Shown in pieces: positions 7,213 to 17,475 of a DNA stretch of 27,425 nucleotides. Within the stretch, counting starts at the first letter, position 1, and every line of letters begins with the position of its first letter. The stretch is from Roridomyces roridus (Eukaryota > Basidiomycota > Agaricomycetes > Agaricales > Mycenaceae), in NCBI GenBank assembly GCA_029378245.1, contig JARKIF010000336.1:1-27425 (forward strand), in the 5' to 3' direction. The position numbers were made by a program, and so were the translations under genes. Under the pieces are notes generated by a model. The model made no database searches. It had not been told where the DNA came from and worked only from the letters and a program-made list of their open reading frames with translations.

Positions 7213-9317
7213 ATGGCAATGCCAGGAGAAAATTTTGAACTGCAGTCAACCGTCGTCCCTGGACCCTCTCTACCGCCAACCCCAGGGGACGAGGTCCGGG
7301 GATTCGTTGGTATCGATGAAATTCAAGAGGAACTACGCGCTCAACCTGGAGAATTCGACGCGCCGCCCTCGGGTCATGCATGGCGCGCCAGGATGTATCT
7401 TGCTGCGATTTATGGGTGGGTTCACTTTCCATGCGTTTGAGGCAACTTCCAATGCTGTTTCAAGCTCCATGGCGCTCTGTGGTGCGTTTTAGGTCGGCTC
7501 TGGTCTTGGGTAAGACTCAGCAGTGAGATCAGGATGGAACGACGGAAGTTCTGGTCCTCTCATCCCCAAGATTCAGGCCTCATACCACGTCGGATTCGTG
7601 CTAGTTTCTTTGATTTTCGTGCTCGCCACCGTGGTAAGACAGAATTGCGTTCAAAACGAGCATCCGACGATGTGGCATTGCAGGGATTTATCTCCGGCGC
7701 CTTCATCAACATGCACTTCGCGGAGAGGATGGGGCTTGGGAGGGTGGGTTACTTGACCGGTTCTTGTTCATTGGACTAATCTACTCCGCAGATGGTGGTA
7801 ATCGGTGCGCGTCACTTTTATTTGTACTTGAGAGCAATCTCAATTCGATGCAGGCAGCTGCTTTCCCATCGCCGCCTACGCTATTCAGGCACCTGCTCCT
7901 CCGTTCCCGTTGTTCGTCATGTCCTTCATTCTGTCCGGAATGGGCTATTCCATCCTTGTACGTCGCGCGCCGGCGACGTTGCCGCGCTTCTGACTGGCAT
8001 GCTAGGTCGCACAAGCCAATGTATATGTGGTTAGCCTAAGGAACTCAGAAGTTTATATGGGGATGCTCCATGCCAGGTAAGGACTCTATGTTACCGAGTG
8101 CGTACTAACCGCTAACAATCCGCGCTAGCTATGGTCTCGGTGCCCTCACCTCCCCTCTCGTGGCTACTCAGTTTGCCCAGATGCCGCGACATTGGTCCTT
8201 TCACTACCTCTGTTCTTTTGCATTGGCGATACTGAACGTCATTAATATGTATCTGGTGTTCCGATTCCGGACGCAAGATGGTCATTCACCTTCTATAACA
8301 ATGCGTTGTGACGCTCACGTACCGCTCAGAACTGCTCACTCTCATCGGGGAAAATGTTGGCGAGAAGAATACTACCAGCGACCGCAGCAATTTCCGCCAA
8401 ATCCTTTCTATCAGGGCTGTTCACCTCTTGTCGATCTTTGCAATGCTGTATGTCGGCGTGGAGGTGACAATGGGAGGTGATTTGTGCATCCTTCGTTGTC
8501 TTGCACGCTCACCGATTCCAAGGGTGGATCACGACGTACCTCATTGACGTGCGCGGAGGCGGCCCTTCTGCGGGCTACATCTCTTCAGGGTTCTTCGGCG
8601 GTAAGTCCTTTCTTGTTAATGTCGGCCACCGTTTTCAAGACCCTTCAAGGTATGATGGTAGGCCGCCTCTCTCTGATTTGGTTAAATAAAAAGGTTCGCA
8701 ATTGGCCGTTTTCCTGCGCTGGGGGTGAATTTGTTGCTGCTAGATTGGGGAGAACCGTGCGATCTACCTCTATGCTGGACTCGCGATCGGGTGAATCGTC
8801 TCCACAGTGCCTTGGTAAATATGCTAATTCACCTCTAGTCTGGAATTCGTGGTCTGGTTTGTGCCCTCTTTCGTCGGAGGCGGCGTGGCCGTTTCTTGCA
8901 TAGGCGCGTATACTCTGCGCAGGTTGACCGCAAAATTCACGTTTCTTTCGGAATAGGCGTGGTCTTGGGTCCGATCTATCCCATCATCATGAACCGCGTC
9001 GGGAGAATCATACCGCGTTGGCTACACTCTGGGTCGATTGGATGGGTTGCTGGCTTTGGCCAGGCCGGGAGCGCCGTCCTGCCATTTATTTCAGGTGCAT
9101 TGGCGTCATAGCTCAGCTGGGAGAGCAACAGACTGAAGCTGGTATCTCAGGTGCAATCGCGTCAAAATCTGGGATTCGTGCCTTGCAGCCATTGTCAGTC
9201 GTCTCGACCTGCTTTAATATTCGCTGAGCACTCACCCTTCTTCACAGCATCATCAGTATGATGTCTGTTTTGCCCGTTGTATGGTTCTTCACTCCCATCT
9301 CTCGCAAAATCGATTAG
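7213..9317 (+). CDS. MFS transporter, BSC6/FucP-like (tandem copy B)
   Basis: This is a paralogue of the upstream gene, alignable along its whole length (GWNDGSSGPLIPKIQ, VRGGGPSAGY, GSIGWVAGFGQAGSA). Exons: 7213-7415, 7493-7509, 7533-7633, 7684-7743, 7792-7804, 7854-7957, 8006-8076, 8129-8280, 8330-8476, 8523-8600, 8650-8693, 8744-8790, 8839-8903, 8957-9094, 9151-9193, 9248-9317. They sum to 1,353 nt (450 residues). Integrity rests on three unusual introns: 7510-7532 (only 23 nt), 8904-8956 (GC donor, bounded by ATAGGCG repeats) and 9095-9150 (bounded by 18-nt repeats and containing a tRNA-like half). If any is not spliced, the reading frame breaks. Motif A is weakened (HFAERMGLGR, with Glu for Asp). 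So it is either a functional gene with odd new introns or an early pseudogene. A second ATG at 7219 is an alternative start. Confidence 0.75.
8900..8959. repeat. Direct repeats bounding a copy-B-specific intron
   Basis: ATAGGCG occurs at 8900-8906 and at 8953-8959. Excision between them restores IGVVLGPIYP, which aligns with VGVLLGPIYP of copy A, where no intron exists at this point. Within the repeat the only usable cut is a GC-AG pair (8904-8956). Confidence 0.6.
9091..9164. repeat. 18-nt direct repeats bounding a copy-B-specific intron
   Basis: TCAGGTGCATTGGCGTCA (9091-9108) and TCAGGTGCAATCGCGTCA (9147-9164) match at 16 of 18 positions. Each carries AG|GT, so cutting at both gives the 56-nt intron 9095-9150 and restores FISGAIASKSGIRALQPL, matching copy A. 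This looks like a target duplication that supplied its own splice sites. Confidence 0.75.
9109..9138 (+). other. tRNA-Phe(GAA)-like 5' half inside an intron
   Basis: The insert begins T8-A9, then a D arm with a perfect 4-bp stem (GCTC 9111-9114, GAGC 9123-9126) and loop AGCTGGGA. Next come A26, a stem strand ACAGA and the loop start CTGAAG with anticodon GAA. Similarity stops around tRNA position 37, where nuclear tRNA introns are inserted. There is no 3' half, T arm or B box, so this is a fragment and not a tRNA gene. The seven bases before it (9102-9108) fall within the target repeat. Confidence 0.6.
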
Positions 9318-10204
9318 CGGTTGGATGCTGTCGGGTTTTCTCGTCCAATGTTATTTTGTATAGAATCTATGTGTGTAGCCTCTCTAGTAAGTAGTTGTTG
9401 CGTGAATTTGAAGAGATCATGCGATTTTTGTGATGTTGTGATGTGTGATGATCGCATCAACGATCAATGGCATATTCACTACCTCCAGCACTTGCTCAGC
9501 CCAAACTCGGCCTCAAACAGGTCTCCAAGGAACATAATTCTTTCGAAACAACGCGTCCTGGATGAGGATTCGTCAATGAGAGCCGTCTTGCTCCGAGTCC
9601 TCCAACGCACGCATCAATACACAGGCTCCAATTCTCCAAATCCATACCAGGGCTTTCGGCGGAGACCACCAGTCGCTCCTCAGACAAGTTCAGAGTCTTC
9701 TCCAACTGTCATTGGTTCAAGACATACTTTCTCCGGCCTCGCAGCTGCACATTGGCATGCCCACTAGCGTACCTTGCGCCTCGAGGTCGAGTTCCAGTGG
9801 GAAAGTGTTAGGACTCCTTGAAGTTCGCAACCCACCCGTGACCGCACGGCGTCGCGAAGACGAGGAACAGGTCTGACCCGCTTTCAGCCTCTTGTGTTGC
9901 CACCTCGTGTAGATAGTTCAAATGTACTTGTTGGAGAAAAAGGTCTTCGTGCACGAAATAGGGGTCATGTAAGTTGCTCGTTGCAAGGTAGCGGGCGGTC
10001 CAGCGACTCCAGCCCGAGCAGTGAACCTGTCACGGCAATGGTGGCCACGCGAAATATCATTTAGAACCATTGCATCACACGCGACGCGTCCTACCCGCGA
10101 ACTCCATTTGACCACAGCGCCCAGTGCACCGTCTTTCCGATCAGTCCCTGACCCGCGCTTGCATTCCCTTTCTTTCATTAGCATAGGATATTCGACCCTG
10201 CATA
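9318..10204 (+). other. Long intergenic region without a recognised gene
   Basis: These 887 bases separate MFS copy B from the PSD gene. The longest frame is 9321-9767 (148 codons, +), which shows no domain, signal or splice pattern I recognise. A short antisense frame (9496-9705) is equally anonymous. The last ~170 bases before 10205 are pyrimidine-rich (cattccctttctttcatt near 10160), as expected for a fungal promoter and leader. I see no repeat or RNA gene. Confidence 0.45.
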
Positions 10205-13200
10205 ATGCCGGTCAAGAAACACCCCAAGATACGACGCGCTCTCAGGCTGCCCTTCCATGGTCGCGCAGGAGCCAACGCTGTCAGGCGTAGCACCGCTGCG
10301 CCGAGGCCTGGAGAACAGCCAGTTGTGTTTCTACGTGTTCAGGTCATAGGCTGCACCGGCCTTGTCGCGAAAGATCGCAACGGCTTCAGCGATCCGTGCG
10401 CCCCATCTCCTGCAATTGGAGCGGACCGTTCGTTGATTCTTTTTGCAGATTCGTTGTCACATCCTTGCTTCGCACAAGACATCAGACGCCGGTCGCCAAA
10501 AAGACGTTGAATCCCGTGTTCCTGCCCAAGGATGCCACCTGGGACTTTCCTATTTACCTCAGCGTCGCGGACAAGCTTGGTGTGCTGGAGCTGGTCGTAT
10601 GGGACAAAGATGTGCTCCGAAAAGAGTATATCGGTGAAATAGGCATTCCCGTCGAGGAGTGGTTTGGCGGCCGTGACAAGGCCTGGGGTGCTTCAGGGAA
10701 CATCGTGCGTGTCCTGCTCCACTGTCGCCGTATTTCTCTCTTATGCGCCCAAACAGGCCTTCTCCATGCCGATAGTGTCTTCCAGACCAGGCAGCCCTGC
10801 ACAGGGTACAGTCCAGCTGCGCTTGGGTTTCGTGGCGCCCCCACTTAAAACTTCGGCCCCGAATCAAGCCACGGTCGATTTTGACGCGGTGTACCTCAAC
10901 CTCGTCAAGACTGGGCGCAAGTCCCTCGTTTCTGCACCACCGGTGCGTATTCTTTTCGTTTTGGCCAAGTGTGATTCTTGGCGTATTATGCTCAGATCGT
11001 CTTCTTTCATTATGCGTTAGCATTTGCTTCGCTTTCATCTTACTTGAGGCCATCGCCTCATCTCTCATCTCTTTATTCACGTCCACCTCTCACAGACTGA
11101 AGGAGTTGGTACTCTCCGCTCCCACCTTTCTCACCCAGACTTTTTGGACGACGGCGGTCTTTCCTCTGCTTCATCATCTGGCACAGAATCCGACGACGAG
11201 GATTTAGACGACATAGATTCCGAAGACGACGAGTCCTACGAGCGTGCGTCGTCTTATTCTCTGTCTTTCGTCTTCCAACGCGTTTCCAGTGGTCGAGGAC
11301 ACCAACAGCTTAAGGAGATCTCCTGACCCATCGTATACCGCCGAAACGGTCCCTCCGTCGGTCTCGCGCCTCCAGGCGCTTTATGGCCCACCACCCGACA
11401 TCGGCGTCACCCCAGGAACACCTGTATCCGAGCTGTTAGGTGTAAAGACGCCGACTGGGCCGAGTCCGCTCACAACTCCCACACCGTCTTCCTCTGGCAC
11501 TGCAGTCCCCTCTGCGCCCTTTGCCTTACCAGCAAATGGACCCGAGAAATCGCCTGTAGACAAGAAGCCTAAACCGAGCTTTATCGCCCTCCCTCTCCCG
11601 ACCAAATTCATGAAGTCTCGTTCGCGGCCGACGACGCCCAAGGAAGTCACACATAAAGAGAGCAACGATAAAGACGCTGGGAAGAAGAAGCGGTTCCGAA
11701 AAAGTTGGAACGGAGCGGCAACGATAACCCCCCTCGAAGAAGTGGGCGGAGCGTCTACACCGACTGGTGTTAAAGGGAAGGAGAAGGAAGTCGTCAAAGA
11801 CCAAAAGAGCAAACCTCGCAGACGCCCGAAACCACAGCGTGCATTTTCTCTCGGTGCAGATGCTGGAGCTGCGTCTCACGAGGACGATATTGTCGGCATT
11901 GTGATGCTCGAGATTGAGGGAGCGGTGGATTTACCGCGACTCAGGAACAGTATGTTCAATGCTTTCCCTTTTGCCTAGTGTTTAGTTTCTCAGTGACCCG
12001 CACGTCCTTTGATATGGACCCCTTCGTCGTCATCTCGTTCGGAAAGAAGGTCTTCCGCACGCGCGTGATTCGGCACACTCTCAACCCGGTATGGGACGAG
12101 AAGCTATTATTCCATGTCCGGAGATATGAACTCGGTTATGAGGTAGGTTTCGTCGTTCTTCTTGAGTTGTTATTGACATGCCCCCAGGTTCGCTTGACTG
12201 TACTTGACTGGGATAAGCTTACGTCGAACGACTATATTGGTGAGGCGGCATTTACCGTCGGCGACCTCCTTGCAGACGCCCCACAACCTTTACCTCCTTC
12301 GCCTGAAGAGGAAGGAGAGGGAGTCGTACCAGTGCTTGGGTCCTCGCCAACGGACGCGGATATGGCGGTTCGTAAGCGTGGGACGCGCATCCCGTTGTAC
12401 GCGGCAGATGAGAGCGGGGACCACCCCATGAAGGAGTTCAAACGCAAGCTTGAAATTCGGGCCGATGGTGGGAAGGAGCCCGTTTGGGAGAGCAAGCATT
12501 TTCCCGTCATCACATTCCGGTTCGCAATTTGTCTCTTAGCCCTTGATCACACTGAAATTGATTCGTCCAGTGCAAAGTACCAACCATATTCTCTACTGCG
12601 CCAACGCTTCTGGCGACAGTACCTGAAGCAGTATGATACAGACGACACAGCCACCTTGTCACATGTTGAGATCACGAGCATGCTCGATTCCTTGGGGTCG
12701 ACTCTGACGGCTGGCACAGTCGATTCATTCTTTACCCGGTTTGGGAAAGATCCCCACAGAGACGATCTCACTGTGGAGGAGGTCATCCGCTGTCTGGAAA
12801 CAGAGGTGCTGCGTCCTAACAACGAGCGCCGTCGCATAGACGAGGATGTTAGTGGTGGAACGGGGACAGGGACGAGTCTCAGTGCAAGCCCTTCACCGGC
12901 CGGTGCCTCTGGGGAGCTGCGTCTTGCGGAGCTCGACTTTGCGGGACCTTCGCTCGAAGTCGATTTCATTACTGGTGAACCGAAAGGATACGTCACAGAG
13001 CCCGCAGAGATGGTGCTTTTACCAGCTGGCGATTCCATTCAAGCAGGACACGCTCGTCTGCCGACGTCCGAGTCATCATCGGATGGCGACCTGGAAGAAG
13101 AGTCTTCTGGTTCCCCGTCAGCGACGCCTGCATCACCTCCTTCGAATTCTTTGTCGCCCCCGGTGCCCACCAAGAAGAACCGCTTCCGACGTCCCCGCTA

Positions 13201-14687
13201 CCGCAAGACGCAAACCTCTTCTATTGCAACGCCCTCTCAGGTCGTGTCTAGCGGTGCTAGCAGCGGGGATGAATCGTTTGAGCGTGTCATCAATATCAAG
13301 AACTGTCCGCTGTGCCACCGTCCACGGCTGAATTCCAAGGCCGAGGTTGATATTATCACCCACATTGCTGTATGCGCGAGCCAGGACTGGAATATCCTGG
13401 ATCGGATTGTCGTCAGCAACTTTGTGACGGCTCATCAGGCGCAGCGCAAGTTCTTGACGAACATCTTCAGTAAGATATCGAGTGGGGACTATAGACTTGG
13501 GGCAGTGAGTGTTGTCTTATGTTTGTGGATTGATGCTGATGGGGACCCAGAATTCTGCCAACATCATCGTGCAGAATCGGTTGACTGGGCAGCTGGAAGA
13601 GGAGAAGATGCAAGTTTATGTTCGGCTGGGGATTCGGCTGCTCTACAAGGGCATGAAGAGTCGTATGGAAGGTGGAAGAGGTGTGTAGTTCTCGATGCTC
13701 ATGCAGCGTATGCTGACAAAAGTTAGCTCGCCGCTTGCTCAAGTCGTTATCCATCAAGCAGGGGCTCAAGTACGACTCACCCGAGTCGGCCCGCGACATA
13801 CCTGCTTTCGTCGAGTTCCACAACCTCAAAGTTAGTGAGATTCGTGATCCTCTCTCATCTTTCAGTACGTCAAGAAGTCCTCGCACCCACTTTCTATTTC
13901 TCATTCAGAATCCGTAGAAACCTTCAATCAATTCTTCTACCGGAAACTGAAACCCGACGCTCGTCCTGTGGATCAGCCAGATGACCCATACCGCCTGGTC
14001 AGCGCTGCCGACTGTCGATTCATGGCCTTTGAATCCGTCTCGGAGGCGACGCGACTGTGGATCAAGGGTCGTGAATTTACAGTGGCGCGTCTGCTTGGTG
14101 ACGCTTACAAGCACGAGGCGGATCGGTTTACGGGTGGCGCTTTGGCAATCTTTCGACTTGCGCCCCAGGATTATCACCGTTTCCACTCGCCCGTGGATGG
14201 TACCATCGGGAACATGACATACATTGCGGGAGAGTATTATACTGTTAATGTGAGTGCAGGCCCACATTTCTGGCCGTTTTTCTTACGGTCTATTAGCCGC
14301 AAGCCATTCGGACGGCGTTGGATGTGTATGGGGAGAATGCCCGCAAGATTGTACCAATCGACAGCCCGCAGTTTGGGCGGGTGATGGCGGTCTGCGTCGG
14401 GGCGATGATGGTTGGCAGTATCTTGACGACGGTCAAGGAAGGCGATACCGTCAAGCGCGGGCAGGAGTTTGGGTACTTTGCATTTGGTGAGTGGTGGCTC
14501 TTTTCTCTGCCTCGACTGACGGAGGAATCTTGTAGGAGGCTCAACGATTGTCCTTTTGTTTGAAAAGGACGCACTGGAGTGGGACGAGGACCTTTTGGTC
14601 AACGGGCGTGCATCGTTGGAGACATTGGTGCGCGTCGGCATGGGTATTGGTACAGGCACAAGGCGGCCAAAACGGGTCGGGAACTGA
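10205..14687 (+). CDS. PSD2: Phosphatidylserine decarboxylase, type II (C2-C2-EF-hand, Psd2-like)
   Basis: It converts phosphatidylserine to phosphatidylethanolamine at endosome/Golgi/vacuole membranes. Exons: 10205-10395, 10449-10704, 10757-10942, 11096-11243, 11290-11949, 11994-12142, 12188-12519, 12571-13504, 13551-13680, 13727-13864, 13909-14249, 14297-14486, 14536-14687. They sum to 3,807 nt (1,268 residues). A first C2 domain ([17 protein letters not shown]...TLNPVF) precedes a long Ser/Pro/Lys-rich linker. A second C2 follows ([13 protein letters not shown]...[10 protein letters not shown]...[13 protein letters not shown]), then an EF-hand loop ([12 protein letters not shown]). A Cys/His cluster CPLCHRP...HIAVC resembles a small zinc-binding site. 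The catalytic domain has [13 protein letters not shown] and the GGST motif, where self-cleavage makes the pyruvoyl group. The two C2 domains suggest calcium/lipid-dependent membrane docking or contact-site recruitment. Junctions are predictions, but the frame closes exactly. Confidence 0.92.
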
Positions 14688-14914
14688 ACTTGGACTGGAG
14701 GACATTCGGACATTATTTAAACGCCCTGTGCGTAACTCGCAAGTTAGATTAGTGCATTGTAACTTATAGATGTTGACCGTGGTTGATCGTGGTGGTTCGG
14801 TGCAGAAAACCGCGATAGGATAGGATAAGATAGTAAACCTTGATAATTTTGTACTTGTTCCGAGTTCCAAATAACTTTAGAGGTTGCTCCTTCCTAAAAC
14901 GGACGCGGGCGTTT

Positions 14915-14937
14915 TGTGTGTGTGTCTGTGTGTGTGT
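14915..14937. repeat. (GT)n microsatellite upstream of the ELYS-domain gene
   Basis: TG repeats interrupted by one TC sit 24-46 bases before the ATG at 14961, probably in the 5' leader. The whole gap after the PSD gene (14688-14960) is only 273 bases and holds no gene. Confidence 0.7.
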
Positions 14938-14960
14938 CACACTGTCAACCATCTTCCACA

Positions 14961-17185
14961 ATGGACCCAGTCCAAAAATCGCCAGTTATTCTGTCGTACT
15001 TCGACCTCTCACCTAGTGGTTTCCCCTGGCGCGACTCGTGTCCCCAGCAAATCGAACGGCGGCGGGCAGACCTCGGCGACCTCCTGCTCTTCGATATTCT
15101 ATTGACCTCTGGCGGCATTCGCCAGCCCGACACCCTCTACCCTCCCGTGGACGTTGACACCTTTCGCCGTCTGTTCGACGCGATTCAAACGTCGGACTAC
15201 GACGCGTTGAAAAAGGACTGTCTCGTGTATTTCCTCTTGAAATGGTACCAAGACGGGCGCGAGGAGCGGTTCAGCGTGGAACGCTGCATTCCTCCTCAGT
15301 TTGCGCGGCTCGCCGACGCGTATTGGCATTTGGATGCAGGGATCAACGTCCCGGTGTGTCTTGAGAGCCTTTCTGCATCGAACTGGTACTGATACTTTGG
15401 CCAGCGCGCTGTTTCTATCCTTTCGGATAGCCGACTTACCGCGGACTACGCCTCCAAAATCCTCCAGGCAATTTCCCTTGCCCCAAATCCGTTGCCACTC
15501 GTCCTCAAATACGTTCGGACTGCAAAACCACTTTTGACCGAGCCGGACGACATTGACATTTATACCCTCGCCCTCGCCGATTCGAGCCTCTTGGAGGCAT
15601 GGCAGTTCCAGCGTAGCTTCAATGAGAGGAACGAAACCCGAGCTCGACTGCTGAGAAAGATATTGGATCACTGCTTTACTCGTGCGTGTTTTATCTATTT
15701 CTTTGACGTGAAATTGAGTCCCCTTCAGCTGCTCCTCGCCGGAATGCACTTATTCAGCTCCTGGGAATAGCACTAACACCATACGAGCAGTCCCTCATGC
15801 AATCTTACGCGACACCTCCGTCGACCCTACCATCAGCAGGCATTCCCCTTCTCCAAAACTTGATTTGCGTCCGTTTAATTCAAACCGGCAAGTACGCAGA
15901 CGCTATAAAAATGGACCGCCAGTTCTCCGCTTCCTCCGTCGGCATGAGTTCCCAAACGGAAGAACGGAGCAAAATGGTTCAGGACCTATATGCTGCTTTG
16001 CCATTAGCAGAGCGAATGACCCTCGATGCAGAGCTGGATAATCCGGGCATCGAGCCATCCGCGAGCAATGATACCGTGATGAGCAGCAGTCGGGACCTAG
16101 ACATGAGCATGTCATGGGAGGACCTTCGCCCGCCCGCACCTGCTCCCGCGCCTGCAACTATCATCCCGCTTCCAGCCCTTCCAATTTCCCAGGCACCGGA
16201 TGTCTCAGCATCCGCCAGCCAGGAGCTGCTCCGCTCGAAATTCGGCAAATTCGGAGGTTCGCAGGCAACCAATGCCTTCACACCCCTCTCGTTCAAGACC
16301 TCCCGCCCTCTTGCTCCCATAATACCCGTCACCGCCGTTCCAAAAGGCAATCTCGCTGCACAACCCGCGATTCCCTCTACTCGACCGCCGTTGATCCATG
16401 CGTTTTCTTCCCTTTCACAATCAACCAGCCGGTTCGCTGGCTCGCCAGGTAGCGGGAATAAATCCGTGTTCGACTCTGCTGGGAAGAAACAGAATGCATT
16501 CTACCAGCCGCCTGCCAAACCTCCCGCACCGCCCGTGTCGATGTTGGATGGAGTTGATGTCGATGACTCCGCTGTGGGCATTTCGCAGGGGGATACGGAC
16601 ATTGAAGTGGACCACGACGAAGAGATGGAGCAAGAGGAAGAGAGCCTGGGGTATTCCGTTTTCGGAGGCAAGCCCCCCGTTCGTGCTGGTACACGTGACC
16701 GACCACGCGAATCGGCACCTGAAGCCAAGCGGATGCCTCCTGGAGCGTTTGTCATGGATGATGAACCCGAAACCGAGGTGCAGGACTCGGAACCTCCACC
16801 GCCTGCACCTAGTAGACAAACGCGGAGGTCAGCTACTGCCCCCACGAAAGCTGAACCGGCGAAACCGGCTAAAATCGCCAAGACAACTCGGACACGGACA
16901 CGGGCAAAGGTCAAGGAACAAGACCTAGGACGGAGTTTACCTGGCTCGCTGATGGCGTCGGAGGATTCTGATGACGAAGCAGACGAAGAGGAAGATGAGG
17001 AGGAGAAGGAGGAAGTCGCGCCACTGCCGCCCCGTCGCAAAGCTGCGGTCTCTGCAACCGACGGTGTTCAGACACGGAGGAGGTCATCGCGGTTAAGTTC
17101 TGCGGAGGCAGACACCAGAGTGGAGAAGGAGAAGGCTCCGAGCAAGACCAAGGCGGCTGCCACAGGTCGAAAACGGCGGACGTAG
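14961..17185 (+). CDS. ELYS-domain nuclear pore assembly protein
   Basis: Exons 14961-15353, 15405-15681 and 15729-17185 total 2,127 nt (708 residues). The first ~300 residues form an all-helical ELYS-like domain: LGDLLLFDILLTSGG, YPPVDVDTFRRLFDAI, FLLKWYQDGREERFSVE and PPQFARLADAYWHLDAG. In animals ELYS recruits the Nup107-160 complex to chromatin; fungal relatives contain this domain and bind the outer ring of the pore. The C-terminal half is low in complexity: Ser/Pro-rich segments, then acidic runs (DHDEEMEQEEE; DDEADEEEDEEEKEE) alternating with basic patches, ending RKRRT. These suggest a flexible chromatin- or importin-binding tail; no classical AT-hook is obvious. The start ATG directly follows a short leader with a GT repeat. 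Convergent with SEC24 across 290 bases. The domain call is from motif memory and should be confirmed by profile search. Confidence 0.8.
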
Positions 17186-17475
17186 TCTTGTATCCTGTGT
17201 TTATTCGGGCAGATACATAATATTGCATCGTCTTCCGGACACACATGAATCCTTCGCGCACGGACGCATCACAGCATCAAAGTTTGCAGTGATGCCAGTT
17301 TCCTTGAACCTCAGAGACACTGCAGGTCAGAATTCCAGTGTGGATCTTTTATGGATTACTTGAGACCCAGTTAATAATGTGCTTTACATTTTCGAGATAT
17401 GCATGCAATATAAGCGGGTAGAAAAAAAATGTCCAGTCCGCCGCGTTTTGTACATCCGAGCACCGAACGATTCCT
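17186..17475. other. Convergent 3' intergenic region
   Basis: These 290 bases lie between the stop of the ELYS-domain gene (+) and the stop of SEC24 (-). They are A/T-rich with several AATA-type stretches that could direct polyadenylation from both sides. No coding frame or repeat was seen. Confidence 0.5.

Noticed and set aside
9102..9175. A complete functional tRNA gene in MFS copy B.
   Set aside because: Only the 5' half is present; no 3' anticodon stem, variable loop, T arm or B box follows.
10559..11086. 175-codon antisense frame.
   Set aside because: It lies opposite well-supported PSD exons and introns and has no recognisable domain; it is a shadow frame.
15099..15749. 216-codon antisense frame.
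   Set aside because: It overlaps the conserved ELYS domain on the other strand and crosses its introns; no signature was seen.
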